Shown here in pieces: positions 1-7,242 of a stretch of DNA of 64,000 bases. The position numbers were made by a program, and so were the translations under genes. The notes under the pieces were generated by a model that was not told the origin of the DNA, did no database searches, and saw nothing but the letters and a program-made list of their open reading frames with translations. Source of the stretch: Avibacterium gallinarum (GTDB lineage: Bacteria; Pseudomonadota; Gammaproteobacteria; Enterobacterales; Pasteurellaceae); the NCBI RefSeq assembly GCF_002921135.1, contig NZ_PQVJ01000006.1:62001-126000 (forward strand), read 5' to 3'. Positions within the stretch are counted from its first letter, which is position 1, and every line of letters starts with the position of its first letter.

Positions 1-448
1 CCAAATTCGGCAATTCGCCCACGATTAAGGCTTTGGCATTACGCAAAATGGAAAACACTTGGTTGGTGATATGCACGCTATCTTGAATATCGCAAGGATT
101 AATCCGTTGGCTTAGCACATTGACGAATACAATATCACGCAAGACGGCAAAAAGGTGATATTGAATATTGCGGATAATATGTTGATCCACAAAGGCACTT
201 TCTGGCGGATTGTGCAACTCGAGGGTGATACCACGTTCTGTCGCCACCAGTTCAATATCAAAATCTGGATATTGATTTAATAGCTTGCGGCTGTCATCGG
301 TAACCGCACCAGAATTTAGCACCGCAAGCGAGCAGTTGCGATACAGCTGATATAGCTCGCTTTTGGCTTGCTTGGTGAGCAATTCCACTTCAAGATGCGA
401 GAGCTGTTCCATACTCCCACGGGGATTCACATAATGAATATTTGCCAT
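1..448 (-). CDS. ppnN: Pyrimidine/purine nucleotide 5'-monophosphate nucleosidase, N-terminal part (partial)
   Basis: This is the first 149 codons of a gene that runs off the left edge. The translation starts [20 protein letters not shown] and continues with [25 protein letters not shown] and [12 protein letters not shown]. These match the N-terminal domain of the PpnN (YgdH) family, which hydrolyses nucleoside monophosphates to a base and ribose 5-phosphate in the cytoplasm and belongs to the LOG-like fold group. A strong TAGGAGG ribosome site precedes the ATG. The catalytic LOG domain lies outside the window. The gene follows queF by only 9 bp, so the two are probably cotranscribed. The name rests on recognised sequence similarity, not on a search. 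Confidence 0.85.
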   Translation of the reverse strand, partial: MANIHYVNPRGSMEQLSHLEVELLTKQAKSELYQLYRNCSLAVLNSGAVTDDSRKLLNQYPDFDIELVATERGITLELHNPPESAFVDQHIIRNIQYHLFAVLRDIVFVNVLSQRINPCDIQDSVHITNQVFSILRNAKALIVGELPNL

Positions 449-457
449 TGCGACCTC

Positions 458-1297
458 CTATTGTCTGGCTAAGCGTGCATTGTGCGGCACGGTTTCAAAG
501 TTCGAGCGGAACGGATTAATATCCAACCCACCGCGGCGTGTGTAACGGGCGTAAACGGTGAGCTTTTCTGGCTGAGCAAAACGCATTAGATCACAATAAA
601 TTCGCTCAACGCATTGTTCGTGAAATTCGTTATGCTGACGGAAAGAAACCAAATAGCGCAATAATTTCTCGCGATCAATCCGTTTCCCCACATAATGAAT
701 TTGTAACGATCCCCAGTCTGGTTGCTGAGTGATTAAACAATTTGATTTAAGCAAATGGCTCACCAAATGTTCTTCCACCTGCTCTGCGTGCGTGCAATGT
801 TCTAAATAATTGGGATTGAATTGATAATTTTGGATTTCAATGTCCTGATCATCAATACAATCTCCTTGCAAGCTGTCAATGAAAGTGCGGTGGTAATTTT
901 GCAAAGAATTTAACCGCACTTTGACTTGCCCTTTAGCGCAATCTGCCAGATCTTGCTGCAAGATCTGTTGCACCTGCTCGAAACTGTCAAAATGGCTTTG
1001 ATTAAAGCTGTTGAGATAAAGTTTAAAACTTTTAGATTCAATTAAATTTTCACTGCGGAAATCAATTTCCACGTCCGCAATCGCTACTTGCGGCACACCT
1101 TTGGGATTAAGCCAAGAGATTTCATAAGCCGTCCAAATATCTGCACCAAAAGTAAAAGGCTGATTTTCCACAACCCCAAGCTGCGTACGGTTTAATTGGC
1201 GCGGCACGGCTTGCAGTAAAGTGCGGTCGTAATGTTGTGCATATTTTGTTTCTTGCCCTAATTTTAAGGCGTGTAAACTTTCGTGGTTGTAATCCAT
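458..1297 (-). CDS. queF: NADPH-dependent 7-cyano-7-deazaguanine reductase (queuosine synthesis)
   Basis: QueF reduces preQ0 to preQ1, a cytoplasmic step in making queuosine for tRNA wobble positions. The protein is 279 aa, the length of the long two-domain (E. coli type) tunnel-fold enzymes. The active-site block [13 protein letters not shown] carries the nucleophile Cys187 and Asp194, and [13 protein letters not shown] near residue 88 is the substrate-binding segment. An in-frame upstream ATG would add 16 residues that overlap the preceding gene. The ATG at 1297 is preferred because AAGGA precedes it and its N-terminus matches the family. It sits between a zinc-ribbon gene and ppnN, all on the minus strand with 8-9 bp gaps. 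Confidence 0.95.
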   Translation of the reverse strand: MDYNHESLHALKLGQETKYAQHYDRTLLQAVPRQLNRTQLGVVENQPFTFGADIWTAYEISWLNPKGVPQVAIADVEIDFRSENLIESKSFKLYLNSFNQSHFDSFEQVQQILQQDLADCAKGQVKVRLNSLQNYHRTFIDSLQGDCIDDQDIEIQNYQFNPNYLEHCTHAEQVEEHLVSHLLKSNCLITQQPDWGSLQIHYVGKRIDREKLLRYLVSFRQHNEFHEQCVERIYCDLMRFAQPEKLTVYARYTRRGGLDINPFRSNFETVPHNARLARQ

Positions 1298-1305
1298 ATT
1301 TTTCC

Positions 1306-2082
1306 TTATTGCCAGTGCCAAGAAAGGTTGGATACCAATCGGCACTGATCACATTTAAAATCAAACAGATCAAAGAGCGGTGTTTTTAATGCCCAATTTT
1401 TATGACAGCTTGGGCAGCGGCGTTGTTGTTCTGCGGTCAAACTTTCGCCACCAATGCGGTATAAATAATAGTAGGTTGGAATGCCGGTGTGTTGCTCAAT
1501 TTCTTGGCATAAGGCATAACCGTGTTTGGATAAATTGCTGTGCAGATCAGAAATTTCAGCAAGGGCTTGGCTTTCTAGAGCCGTGCCGTTCATTTGTAAC
1601 TGATCGCAAGCCTGCCAATTTTCTTGCCATTTGATGAGGTCTAAACTCAAGTGCGGTGCATTTTTGAAAAATTTATACAGTGGAATAGGCAAGTTATCAT
1701 CGCCACTGTGCAACGGTGAGCAAGATTGTAAATAGGTGGTGTAAAGCACCTGCCAGCTTGGACGCTCGCCTTGATAGGTGAAATCAGAATTTAAGTCATC
1801 GGCAATCACTTGAAAACTATCAAAATATATCCCCGCACTTTGTGCCTTATCTAAGGCATTTTGCACCGCTGAATTATTAAATTCAGGCAACAGGCTTTGC
1901 TGTTCAGGGCAAACCACACGCACGGCAATGCCTTGCTGGTGTTCTAATTCAGCGTGAAAAAGGGGAATTTCTCGCCCAAGAATTTGCCCGTTATAACGCC
2001 ATTGTTCAATCACTTGATTAATCAATGGGTAAGCCGCATTGTTGGGTTCGGTAAGGGTAAAAAAAGCTTCAATTAAATACAT
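1306..2082 (-). CDS. Zinc-ribbon protein, DUF2310 type
   Basis: A 258-aa protein whose C-terminus holds two CxxC pairs, Cys223/Cys226 (RCPSCHKNW) and Cys244/Cys247 (FKCDQCRLV), forming a zinc ribbon. The long N-terminal part has no motif I can name. The layout fits the conserved Pasteurellaceae/gammaproteobacterial family described as zinc-ribbon-containing, possibly nucleic-acid-binding (DUF2310). Its function is unknown. It starts a probable operon with queF and ppnN, so a link to RNA or nucleotide metabolism is possible but is only inference. AAGG precedes the ATG. A divergent gene (yqcC) starts 140 bp away. Confidence 0.75.
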   Translation of the reverse strand: MYLIEAFFTLTEPNNAAYPLINQVIEQWRYNGQILGREIPLFHAELEHQQGIAVRVVCPEQQSLLPEFNNSAVQNALDKAQSAGIYFDSFQVIADDLNSDFTYQGERPSWQVLYTTYLQSCSPLHSGDDNLPIPLYKFFKNAPHLSLDLIKWQENWQACDQLQMNGTALESQALAEISDLHSNLSKHGYALCQEIEQHTGIPTYYYLYRIGGESLTAEQQRRCPSCHKNWALKTPLFDLFDFKCDQCRLVSNLSWHWQ

Positions 2083-2134
2083 TCTCTGCCTTAATTTATA
2101 GGAAAGCGAGTGCGTTTTTTCGTACTTAGCTTTG

Positions 2135-2143
2135 TGGTATCAT
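2135..2143 (+). promoter_or_regulatory. Candidate extended -10 promoter for yqcC-truC
   Basis: TGGTATCAT reads as an extended -10 element (TG-n-TATCAT). A T-run lies at the -35 position and the yqcC start is about 80 bp downstream. Called by eye only. Confidence 0.45.
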
Positions 2144-2222
2144 AACGCCTTTATTTCTGCACTAAAGGTGAACGCCACATTTTAGGCAGAATAAGATGAG
2201 AAAGCAAATTAAGGAAATCACA

Positions 2223-2555
2223 ATGCGTGAACAAACAAAATATCAGTTACAGCAGTTACAAAAAGCAATGGAAGAATTAGCCCTTTGGCAAGCCGTTGCG
2301 CCTGAAGCGGCGGCATTTGACAGCGTCGAGCCGTTTTGTATCGACACAATGAATGCGCACGAATGGTTGCAATGGGTGTTTATTCCGAGAATGTATGCCA
2401 TTATTAAAAGCAACGAACCATTACCACATAAAATGGCGATTGTGCCTTATATTGAAGAAGCCTTAAAAGAAAAGGATATTGTGGAAGTGCAACGCTTAAT
2501 TGAGCCGTTGAAAGCCATCGAAGAAATTTGCAACGCTCAAAATGACCGCGCTTAA
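2223..2555 (+). CDS. yqcC: YqcC family protein (DUF446)
   Basis: A 110-aa protein, MREQTKYQLQQLQKAMEELA..., with the EPFCIDTMNAHEWLQWVFIPRM core of the YqcC family. Function is unknown. In enterobacteria yqcC also sits directly before truC, so the pair is conserved. An upstream in-frame ATG would add nine residues. The start at 2223 is chosen because AAGGA lies at proper spacing before it and family members begin here. Its stop overlaps the truC start by 14 bp, suggesting translational coupling. Confidence 0.85.
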   Translation: MREQTKYQLQQLQKAMEELALWQAVAPEAAAFDSVEPFCIDTMNAHEWLQWVFIPRMYAIIKSNEPLPHKMAIVPYIEEALKEKDIVEVQRLIEPLKAIEEICNAQNDRA

Positions 2556-3270
2556 TATTCTTTACCAAGATGAATATTTGGTTGCGGTGAACAAGCCAGC
2601 GGGAATGTTGGTACATCGTAGCTGGCTTGATCGCCACGAAACCCAATTTGTGATGCAAACTTTGCGCGATCAAATTGGGCAGCACGTTTTTCCTATTCAT
2701 CGTTTAGATCGCCCGACATCTGGCGTGTTGCTGTTTGCTTTGAATGGGGAAATTGCCAAATTGCTGTGTGAACAATTTGAACAAAAGCAGGTGGAAAAAA
2801 GCTATTTGGCGGTGGTGCGTGGTTATTTGAAAGATCAGGGTAGGATTGATTATCCGCTGAAAGTTCAATTAGATAAAATCGCCGATAAATTTGCTCAGCA
2901 AGATAAAGCACCGCAAGACGCAATCACAGATTATGAAGGCTTAAAAACAGTGGAAATGCCTTATGGGGTAGGGCGTTATCAAACTAGCCGCTATTCTTTG
3001 GTTAGGCTCACTCCACAAACGGGCAGAAAACATCAGTTACGTCGTCACTTAAAGCATATTTTTCACCCTATCTTAGGGGATACGCAATATGGCGATTTAC
3101 ATCAAAACCGAGCCTTAACTGAACATACTGGCGTGCAACGGTTAATGTTACACGCAGAAACGCTCGCGTTTAACCACCCCATAACAAAAAATCGGTTAAA
3201 AATCACCGCACCTTTAGATGAACAATGGCAACGCTTGTTCGATGCTTTTTCTTGGAATGAGATGGCGTAA
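2542..3270 (+). CDS. truC: tRNA pseudouridine(65) synthase TruC
   Basis: TruC converts U65 in certain tRNAs to pseudouridine. The 242-aa protein has the RluA-family signature HRLDRPTSGVLLFA with catalytic Asp56, an N-terminal NKPAGMLVH segment, and the C-terminal TGRKHQLRRHLKHIFHPILG block. The start lies inside the end of yqcC, so the two genes are probably translated from one message. The assignment to TruC rather than RluA rests on the yqcC neighbour and on family resemblance. Confidence 0.93.
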   Translation: MTALNILYQDEYLVAVNKPAGMLVHRSWLDRHETQFVMQTLRDQIGQHVFPIHRLDRPTSGVLLFALNGEIAKLLCEQFEQKQVEKSYLAVVRGYLKDQGRIDYPLKVQLDKIADKFAQQDKAPQDAITDYEGLKTVEMPYGVGRYQTSRYSLVRLTPQTGRKHQLRRHLKHIFHPILGDTQYGDLHQNRALTEHTGVQRLMLHAETLAFNHPITKNRLKITAPLDEQWQRLFDAFSWNEMA

Positions 3271-3294
3271 ACGTTCAAACGTAAACGTTCAAAA
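3267..3294. repeat. Two tandem copies of a 14-bp unit after truC
   Basis: GTAAACGTTCAAAC at 3267-3280 is followed at once by GTAAACGTTCAAAA at 3281-3294. The first copy includes the truC stop codon. The AACGTT core is itself palindromic. Role unknown. Confidence 0.8.
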
Positions 3295-3369
3295 ATAAAA
3301 AATGAAACATCAAATGCGCAAAAATACTAGAAATTTCCTAGGAATTTCAAAGTGCGGTGCTTTTTTCAT

Positions 3370-3398
3370 TTGTTTTTTTGTTAAAGCTCTTGTATAAT
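3370..3398 (+). promoter_or_regulatory. Promoter of rplM-rpsI
   Basis: TTGTTT at 3370-3375, a 17-bp spacer and a consensus TATAAT at 3393-3398. Transcription would begin near 3405 and leave a leader of about 135 nt before rplM. A USS (AAGTGCGGT) lies just upstream. Confidence 0.7.
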
Positions 3399-3412
3399 CG
3401 CCCGACCCTGTG

Positions 3413-3505
3413 AATGTGTCGGCTTTCCCACCGCACATTATTTTATCGAGATCACACTCGAAGGGGTGAAGATTGAGATTCATGGTTGTGTTCAAATTTG
3501 AACAC
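3413..3505 (+). promoter_or_regulatory. Structured 5' leader of the rplM-rpsI mRNA
   Basis: Three dyads lie between the promoter and rplM. The first is AATGTG-T-CGG pairing with CCG-CACATT (3413-3439). The second is TCGAG/CTCGA (3446-3461). The third is a perfect 18-bp palindrome GTGTTCAAATTTGAACAC (3488-3505). Ribosomal protein operons are often autoregulated at such leaders, and E. coli rplM is controlled by its own product L13. Whether this RNA binds L13 is inference. Confidence 0.5.
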
Positions 3506-3539
3506 TGGGTATTAATATTATTTTATTGGTAATTAATTA

Positions 3540-3968
3540 ATGAAAACTTTTGTAGCAAAACCAGAAACGGTTAAACGCGACTGGTATGTAGTAGATGCGA
3601 CAGGTAAAACTTTAGGTCGTTTAGCGACTGAATTAGCACGTCGCCTTCGTGGTAAACATAAAGCTGAATATACTCCACACGTTGATACAGGTGATTACAT
3701 CATCGTTATCAATGCGGACAAAGTTGCCGTAACTGGTAAAAAAGAAAGCGATAAAATTTACTACTGGCACACTGGCTATGTAGGTGGTATCAAACAAGCG
3801 ACATTTAAAGAAATGATTGCTCGCCGTCCAGAAGCTGTGATTGAAATTGCGGTTAAAGGTATGTTGCCAAAAGGCCCATTAGGTCGCGCAATGTATCGTA
3901 AATTGAAAGTGTACGCTGGTCCTAACCACGAACACGCAGCACAACAACCACAAGTTTTAGATATTTAA
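3540..3968 (+). CDS. rplM: 50S ribosomal protein L13
   Basis: L13 is an early-assembly protein of the large subunit. The 142-aa product has the family length and carries [48 protein letters not shown] and [21 protein letters not shown]. Ribosome-site complementarity just before the ATG is weak, which may fit leader-controlled translation. It is cotranscribed with rpsI 16 bp downstream, the usual bacterial pairing. Confidence 0.98.
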   Translation: MKTFVAKPETVKRDWYVVDATGKTLGRLATELARRLRGKHKAEYTPHVDTGDYIIVINADKVAVTGKKESDKIYYWHTGYVGGIKQATFKEMIARRPEAVIEIAVKGMLPKGPLGRAMYRKLKVYAGPNHEHAAQQPQVLDI

Positions 3969-3984
3969 TCACGAGGTGAGAAAA

Positions 3985-4377
3985 ATGGCAGAGAATCAAA
4001 ACTACGGCACAGGTCGCCGCAAAAGCTCTTCAGCTCGTGTATTTATCAAACCGGGCAGTGGTAAAATCACTATTAACCAACGCGAATTAGACGTTTATTT
4101 CGGTCGCGAAACTTCTCGTATGATCGTACGTCAGCCATTAGAGTTGGTTGAATTAACTGATAAATTAGACCTATACATCACAGTTAAAGGTGGTGGTATT
4201 TCTGGTCAAGCGGGTGCAATCCGTCACGGTATCACTCGTGCATTAATTGAATATGATGAAACATTACGTCCAGCATTACGTGCAGCAGGCTTTGTTACTC
4301 GTGATGCTCGTCGCGTTGAACGTAAAAAAGTGGGTTTACACAAAGCACGTCGTCGCCCACAATACTCAAAACGTTAA
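3985..4377 (+). CDS. rpsI: 30S ribosomal protein S9
   Basis: A 130-aa S9 protein: [20 protein letters not shown] near the start and the basic C-terminal tail ending [17 protein letters not shown] that reaches the ribosomal P site. The start at 3985 is set by GAGGTGAG eight bases upstream; an in-frame upstream start at 3976 would run into that ribosome site. Second gene of the rplM operon, followed by a strong terminator. Confidence 0.98.
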   Translation: MAENQNYGTGRRKSSSARVFIKPGSGKITINQRELDVYFGRETSRMIVRQPLELVELTDKLDLYITVKGGGISGQAGAIRHGITRALIEYDETLRPALRAAGFVTRDARRVERKKVGLHKARRRPQYSKR

Positions 4378-4401
4378 TCGTTTCTTATTCAAATACAGTT
4401 C

Positions 4402-4434
4402 AAATGGCAAGTTTTTACTTGCCATTTTTCTTTT
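4402..4434 (+). terminator. Rho-independent terminator of rplM-rpsI
   Basis: AAATGGCAAG / CTTGCCATTT, a 10-bp stem with loop TTTTTA, followed by TTCTTTT. Confidence 0.85.
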
Positions 4435-4543
4435 CTAATTTTCTAAATTTCTCAAATCAATTCTTTTGAAGCAAAATTCAATTTATAATCAACAATATAG
4501 CGCTCCATACGACAAATTTACTTAGCTATTTCCCTATAAATTA

Positions 4544-4552
4544 TGGTAAAAT
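4544..4552 (+). promoter_or_regulatory. Candidate extended -10 promoter of sspA-sspB
   Basis: TGGTAAAAT is an extended -10 (TG-n-TAAAAT) about 50 bp before the sspA start. No good -35 is seen, as expected for an extended -10 promoter. Confidence 0.45.
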
Positions 4553-4604
4553 ATTCGCCTTTAATTTTAATTGATTGACAAGTAACAGGTTAGCGGAGGA
4601 ATAA

Positions 4605-5243
4605 ATGAGTAGTGCAGCAAATAAACGTTCAATAATGACCCTTTTTTCTAAAAAAGATGATATTTATTGCCATCAAGTCCGTATTGTTTTGGCGGAAAAA
4701 GGCGTGCCTTATGAAATGGAAGAAATTGAGCCAGGTTCTGTCTCAGAAGATTTAATGGAGTTAAACCCTTATGGCACATTGCCAACCTTGGTAGATCGTG
4801 ATTTAGTGCTATTTAATTCTCGTATTATTATGGAATATCTTGATGAGCGATTTCCACACCCGCCATTAATGCCTGTTTATCCTGTATCGCGCGGTAAAAG
4901 CCGTTTATTAATGCTAAGAATTGAGCAGGATTGGTATTCTTTATTAAATCAAATTGAGCAAGGTGATGACGCTGAAAAAGAGCAGGCTGCCAAACAATTA
5001 AAAGAAGAATTATTAGCCATTGCGCCAATTTTCAACCAAACTCCTTATTTTATGAGCGAAGAGTTTAGCTTGGTAGATTGCTATATTGCGCCGTTATTAT
5101 GGCGTATGCAGAAATTAGGGATTCAATTTACAGGTGCAGGAAGCAAAGCAATTAAAAATTATATGGAACGCGTGTATCAAAGAGATTCTTTCAAGCAATC
5201 CGTAGGCGAAGCTGCCCCTAAAAACCTAATGGATGATAAATAA
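4605..5243 (+). CDS. sspA: Stringent starvation protein A
   Basis: SspA binds RNA polymerase and affects stationary-phase and stress transcription. It has a glutathione-transferase fold without known GST activity. The 212-aa protein shows the N-terminal thioredoxin-like half (MTLFSKKDDIYCHQVRIVLAEKG, NPYGTLPTLVDRDL) and the conserved surface-pocket residues Pro84-His85-Pro86. The C-terminal helical half follows. GCGGAGG precedes the ATG. It lies 12 bp before sspB, forming the conserved sspAB operon just downstream of the ribosomal protein genes. Confidence 0.95.
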   Translation: MSSAANKRSIMTLFSKKDDIYCHQVRIVLAEKGVPYEMEEIEPGSVSEDLMELNPYGTLPTLVDRDLVLFNSRIIMEYLDERFPHPPLMPVYPVSRGKSRLLMLRIEQDWYSLLNQIEQGDDAEKEQAAKQLKEELLAIAPIFNQTPYFMSEEFSLVDCYIAPLLWRMQKLGIQFTGAGSKAIKNYMERVYQRDSFKQSVGEAAPKNLMDDK

Positions 5244-5255
5244 AAGAGAGTAGTT

Positions 5256-5717
5256 ATGGAACGTAAATTCTCACCGAAACGCCCTTATGTTTTAAGAGCT
5301 TATTATGATTGGCTAATAGACAATGATTGCACGCCGTACTTGGCTGTTGATGCCACTTATGCTGGCGTAAAAGTACCTGTTGAATATGTGAAAGATGGGC
5401 AGATTGTGCTGAATATTTCAATGAATGCAACAGGAAACTTGCAATTAACCAATGATTTCGTTCAATTTAATGCACGTTTTCAAGGTGTACCGCAAGAAAT
5501 CTTTATCCCTATGGGCGCATTGATTGCACTTTATGCAAGAGAAAGCGGCGATGGCATTATGTTTGAACCAGAAGAGTTCGAAGATGATCTTGCCATTCAG
5601 CAAGATGAAATTAAAGATGAACAGCCGTTAAGCTTTGTTGAGGCCGTAGATAAACCTGAAACAACCGAAAAACCATCGAGTAAGAAATCTTCTCCAAAAT
5701 TACGTTTTGTTGATTAA
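5256..5717 (+). CDS. sspB: ClpXP adaptor protein SspB
   Basis: SspB delivers ssrA-tagged proteins to the ClpXP protease. The 153-aa protein has the folded substrate-binding domain (RPYVLRAYYDWLIDNDCTPYL..., NARFQGVPQEIFIPMGALIALYARE). A long acidic flexible linker follows, then a basic C-terminal peptide ending LRFVD that fits the ClpX-binding tail. This is the last gene before the AT-rich terminus region. Confidence 0.95.
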   Translation: MERKFSPKRPYVLRAYYDWLIDNDCTPYLAVDATYAGVKVPVEYVKDGQIVLNISMNATGNLQLTNDFVQFNARFQGVPQEIFIPMGALIALYARESGDGIMFEPEEFEDDLAIQQDEIKDEQPLSFVEAVDKPETTEKPSSKKSSPKLRFVD

Positions 5718-5742
5718 TTCTTTGCTGTACTTAATTCCTTTT

Positions 5743-5781
5743 AAGCGCCAGTGCTAAACAAATAGTACAGGCGCTTTTTTA
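5743..5781 (+). terminator. Terminator of sspAB
   Basis: AGCGCC (5744-5749) pairs with GGCGCT (5770-5775). Inner bases GTGCT/AGTAC extend the stem with one wobble. TTTTTAT follows. Confidence 0.7.
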
Positions 5782-6118
5782 TATATTCCTTTATTCAAAC
5801 AAAATCCTTATTTTTCTCATCTTTATCAATTTTTGCGAGTTATTTTTGTAACGTTGTAACAAATTGGCAGACAGACTTTTCCTATATTTTTTAATACTCA
5901 AATCTTAAAGATTTCTTAAATCTCACTAATATTTATTTTGTATCCATTGTGAAAACCAATCTAAATGATCTCATCATCATAAATCCATTCAAAAGATATT
6001 CCACATAAACAATAACCAAAGAAAAGATTCCAAGGTGCAACATTAAAAAACGCTATAAAGATATGCTGTAGGATATGACAAAAAAGAGCGGTACAAAAGT
6101 TACTTTTATATCTTTCTT

Positions 6119-6146
6119 ATTTAACATAATATAGATTATACGAAAT
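6119..6146 (-). other. dif: dif site: XerCD chromosome dimer resolution site
   Basis: On the minus strand the 28 bp read as an XerC arm ATTTCGTATAA, a 6-bp centre TCTATA and an XerD arm TTATGTTAAAT. The XerD arm equals that of E. coli dif. The XerC arm keeps the TATAA/CATAA inner half and resembles the ATTTCGCATAA form I recall for Haemophilus. XerC and XerD recombine here to resolve chromosome dimers at the replication terminus. Genes on both sides are transcribed towards the site, as expected where replication forks meet. Only one complete copy is seen in the window. Confidence 0.88.
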
Positions 6147-6333
6147 CAGTTATCAGGTTAGCAAAAACTACGGATCAACAAAATCACAGACTTACACACA
6201 GATCACTTTTACTAGTTAAACAAGGTAAGATTAAGGACGTTTGCAGCACTGTAACGCCTGGATTTTGGAAGTTACGCACTGTTAATGATGAAATGTAAAG
6301 AAAAGTTAAAGATGAACGGGCTTTATTTATGCC

Positions 6334-6362
6334 TTGACACACTATAATTTTTTTAGTTAAAT
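6334..6362 (+). promoter_or_regulatory. Candidate promoter of the dif-adjacent gene pair
   Basis: A consensus TTGACA at 6334-6339, a 17-bp spacer and TTAAAT at 6357-6362, about 50 bp before the first small gene. A TATAAT also lies at 6343-6348 but is too close to this -35 to pair with it. Confidence 0.5.
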
Positions 6363-6411
6363 CCTATCTATACTTAGCAAACTATTTAACGTAAAAGGGT
6401 AAAGGTTAACT

Positions 6412-6684
6412 ATGAGTTTTATACAAAAATTTAGAAGTCAAAATTATTATTATGAAATAATAGAGAAGGCTCAAAACGAAAGAGAAACTGATGAGGCGAT
6501 AGAAAAAATAGATTCTCTACTATCATCAAAAACAGAGGAAGAACAAAAACAAATATGGGAACATTTATATAACCAATATAAACAGATTTCATGCTTTGAA
6601 AGTTTAGATAATCAACATTTCTATAAGTTAATGTCTTATAAAAAACAACAACTAGTAAATAAATTGCAAGGTAAAAAGCAATGA
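6412..6684 (+). CDS. Small hypothetical protein next to dif (90 aa)
   Basis: I do not recognise this protein. It is 90 aa, charged, probably helical and soluble, with a single Cys, beginning MSFIQKFRSQNYYYEIIEKA. It has no signal peptide or membrane segment. AAAGG seven bases before the ATG and a good promoter upstream support expression. Its stop overlaps the next start as ATGA, typical of coupled genes. Codon use is AT-rich (many ATA, AAA, TTA codons), unlike the neighbouring sspB and sbcB. This suggests recent acquisition. Confidence 0.6.
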   Translation: MSFIQKFRSQNYYYEIIEKAQNERETDEAIEKIDSLLSSKTEEEQKQIWEHLYNQYKQISCFESLDNQHFYKLMSYKKQQLVNKLQGKKQ

Positions 6685-7106
6685 TTGTTTCTATTTGCAA
6701 TTCCTTTATTTCTATAATTGCAGTAATTGTTTCTATTTGCAGTTACAAGAAATCAACAGAGCATCAAAAAAAATCTAATGATCTTAGTGCTCTAAATGTA
6801 GTAACTCAGCTACAAATTGAGATATCAAAGAAGCAGTTATCTTTAATTGATCAAGAAATAAGGACTAAAGAAGATAAACTAAAACTTAAAGCTAAGATAG
6901 AAGACTTACTTAACTTATTTGAATTATTATCAATTTATATCCTAAAGTCAGATCTTGATAAAAATTTGATGAAAGTTATATATAAAGACGTAATAACTCA
7001 AACAGTCGAAGAAAATAAAGAGTATTTTGGAACAACAACAAAATATCGTAACTTAGAAAAATTATATAAAGAATGGACTAAAGAACGAGAAATTACTCTA
7101 CCTTGA
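6681..7106 (+). CDS. Small membrane-anchored hypothetical protein next to dif (141 aa)
   Basis: Not recognised with certainty. Residues 1-21 (MIVSICNSFISIIAVIVSICS) form one hydrophobic segment. A positively charged, coiled-coil-like cytoplasmic part follows (EISKKQLSLIDQEIRTKEDK). A C-terminal half with DLLNLFELLSIYILKSDLDK and NLEKLYKEWTKE resembles small anchored proteins of the DUF4760-like kind, found in many mobile regions. That link is a weak impression. The gene is coupled by ATGA to the preceding gene. AT-rich codon use matches its partner, so the two likely arrived together. Confidence 0.6.
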   Translation: MIVSICNSFISIIAVIVSICSYKKSTEHQKKSNDLSALNVVTQLQIEISKKQLSLIDQEIRTKEDKLKLKAKIEDLLNLFELLSIYILKSDLDKNLMKVIYKDVITQTVEENKEYFGTTTKYRNLEKLYKEWTKEREITLP

Positions 7107-7160
7107 ATATTAGCATAATTCAAAAAATATTATTCAATAATAACTTTACGCAAAAAATAA

Positions 7161-7192
7161 AAAAATCGAGCAATCAGATTACTCGATTTTTT
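7161..7192. terminator. Bidirectional terminator between the small cassette and sbcB
   Basis: AAATCGAG / CTCGATTT with an A-run on one side and a T-run on the other. It serves both the plus-strand cassette and minus-strand sbcB. Confidence 0.75.
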
Positions 7193-7242
7193 ATTCTACG
7201 CAATTTAGCAAAATTTGATCAGATTGTTACAGCATCACAAAT

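Larger units (their letters stand above)
5782..6411. other. AT-rich intergenic region containing dif, no gene seen
   Basis: About 630 bp with no convincing coding region on either strand. It contains a dif site (6119-6146), a candidate promoter (6334-6362) and an XerD-arm-like half-site ATTTAACGTAA at 6384-6394 (10 of 11 bases). I see no transposase or integrase remnant that I can name. The composition is visibly more AT-rich than the flanking genes, like the two small genes that follow. Confidence 0.7.

Noticed and set aside
6068-6127. A 19-codon frame starting ATGACAAAA that runs into dif
   Set aside because: Very short, ribosome site too close to the ATG, and it overlaps the dif arms.
6384-6394. 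A second dif copy flanking the small cassette
   Set aside because: Only the XerD-like arm (10/11) is present; the centre and XerC arm do not match, so it is noted but not called as a site.
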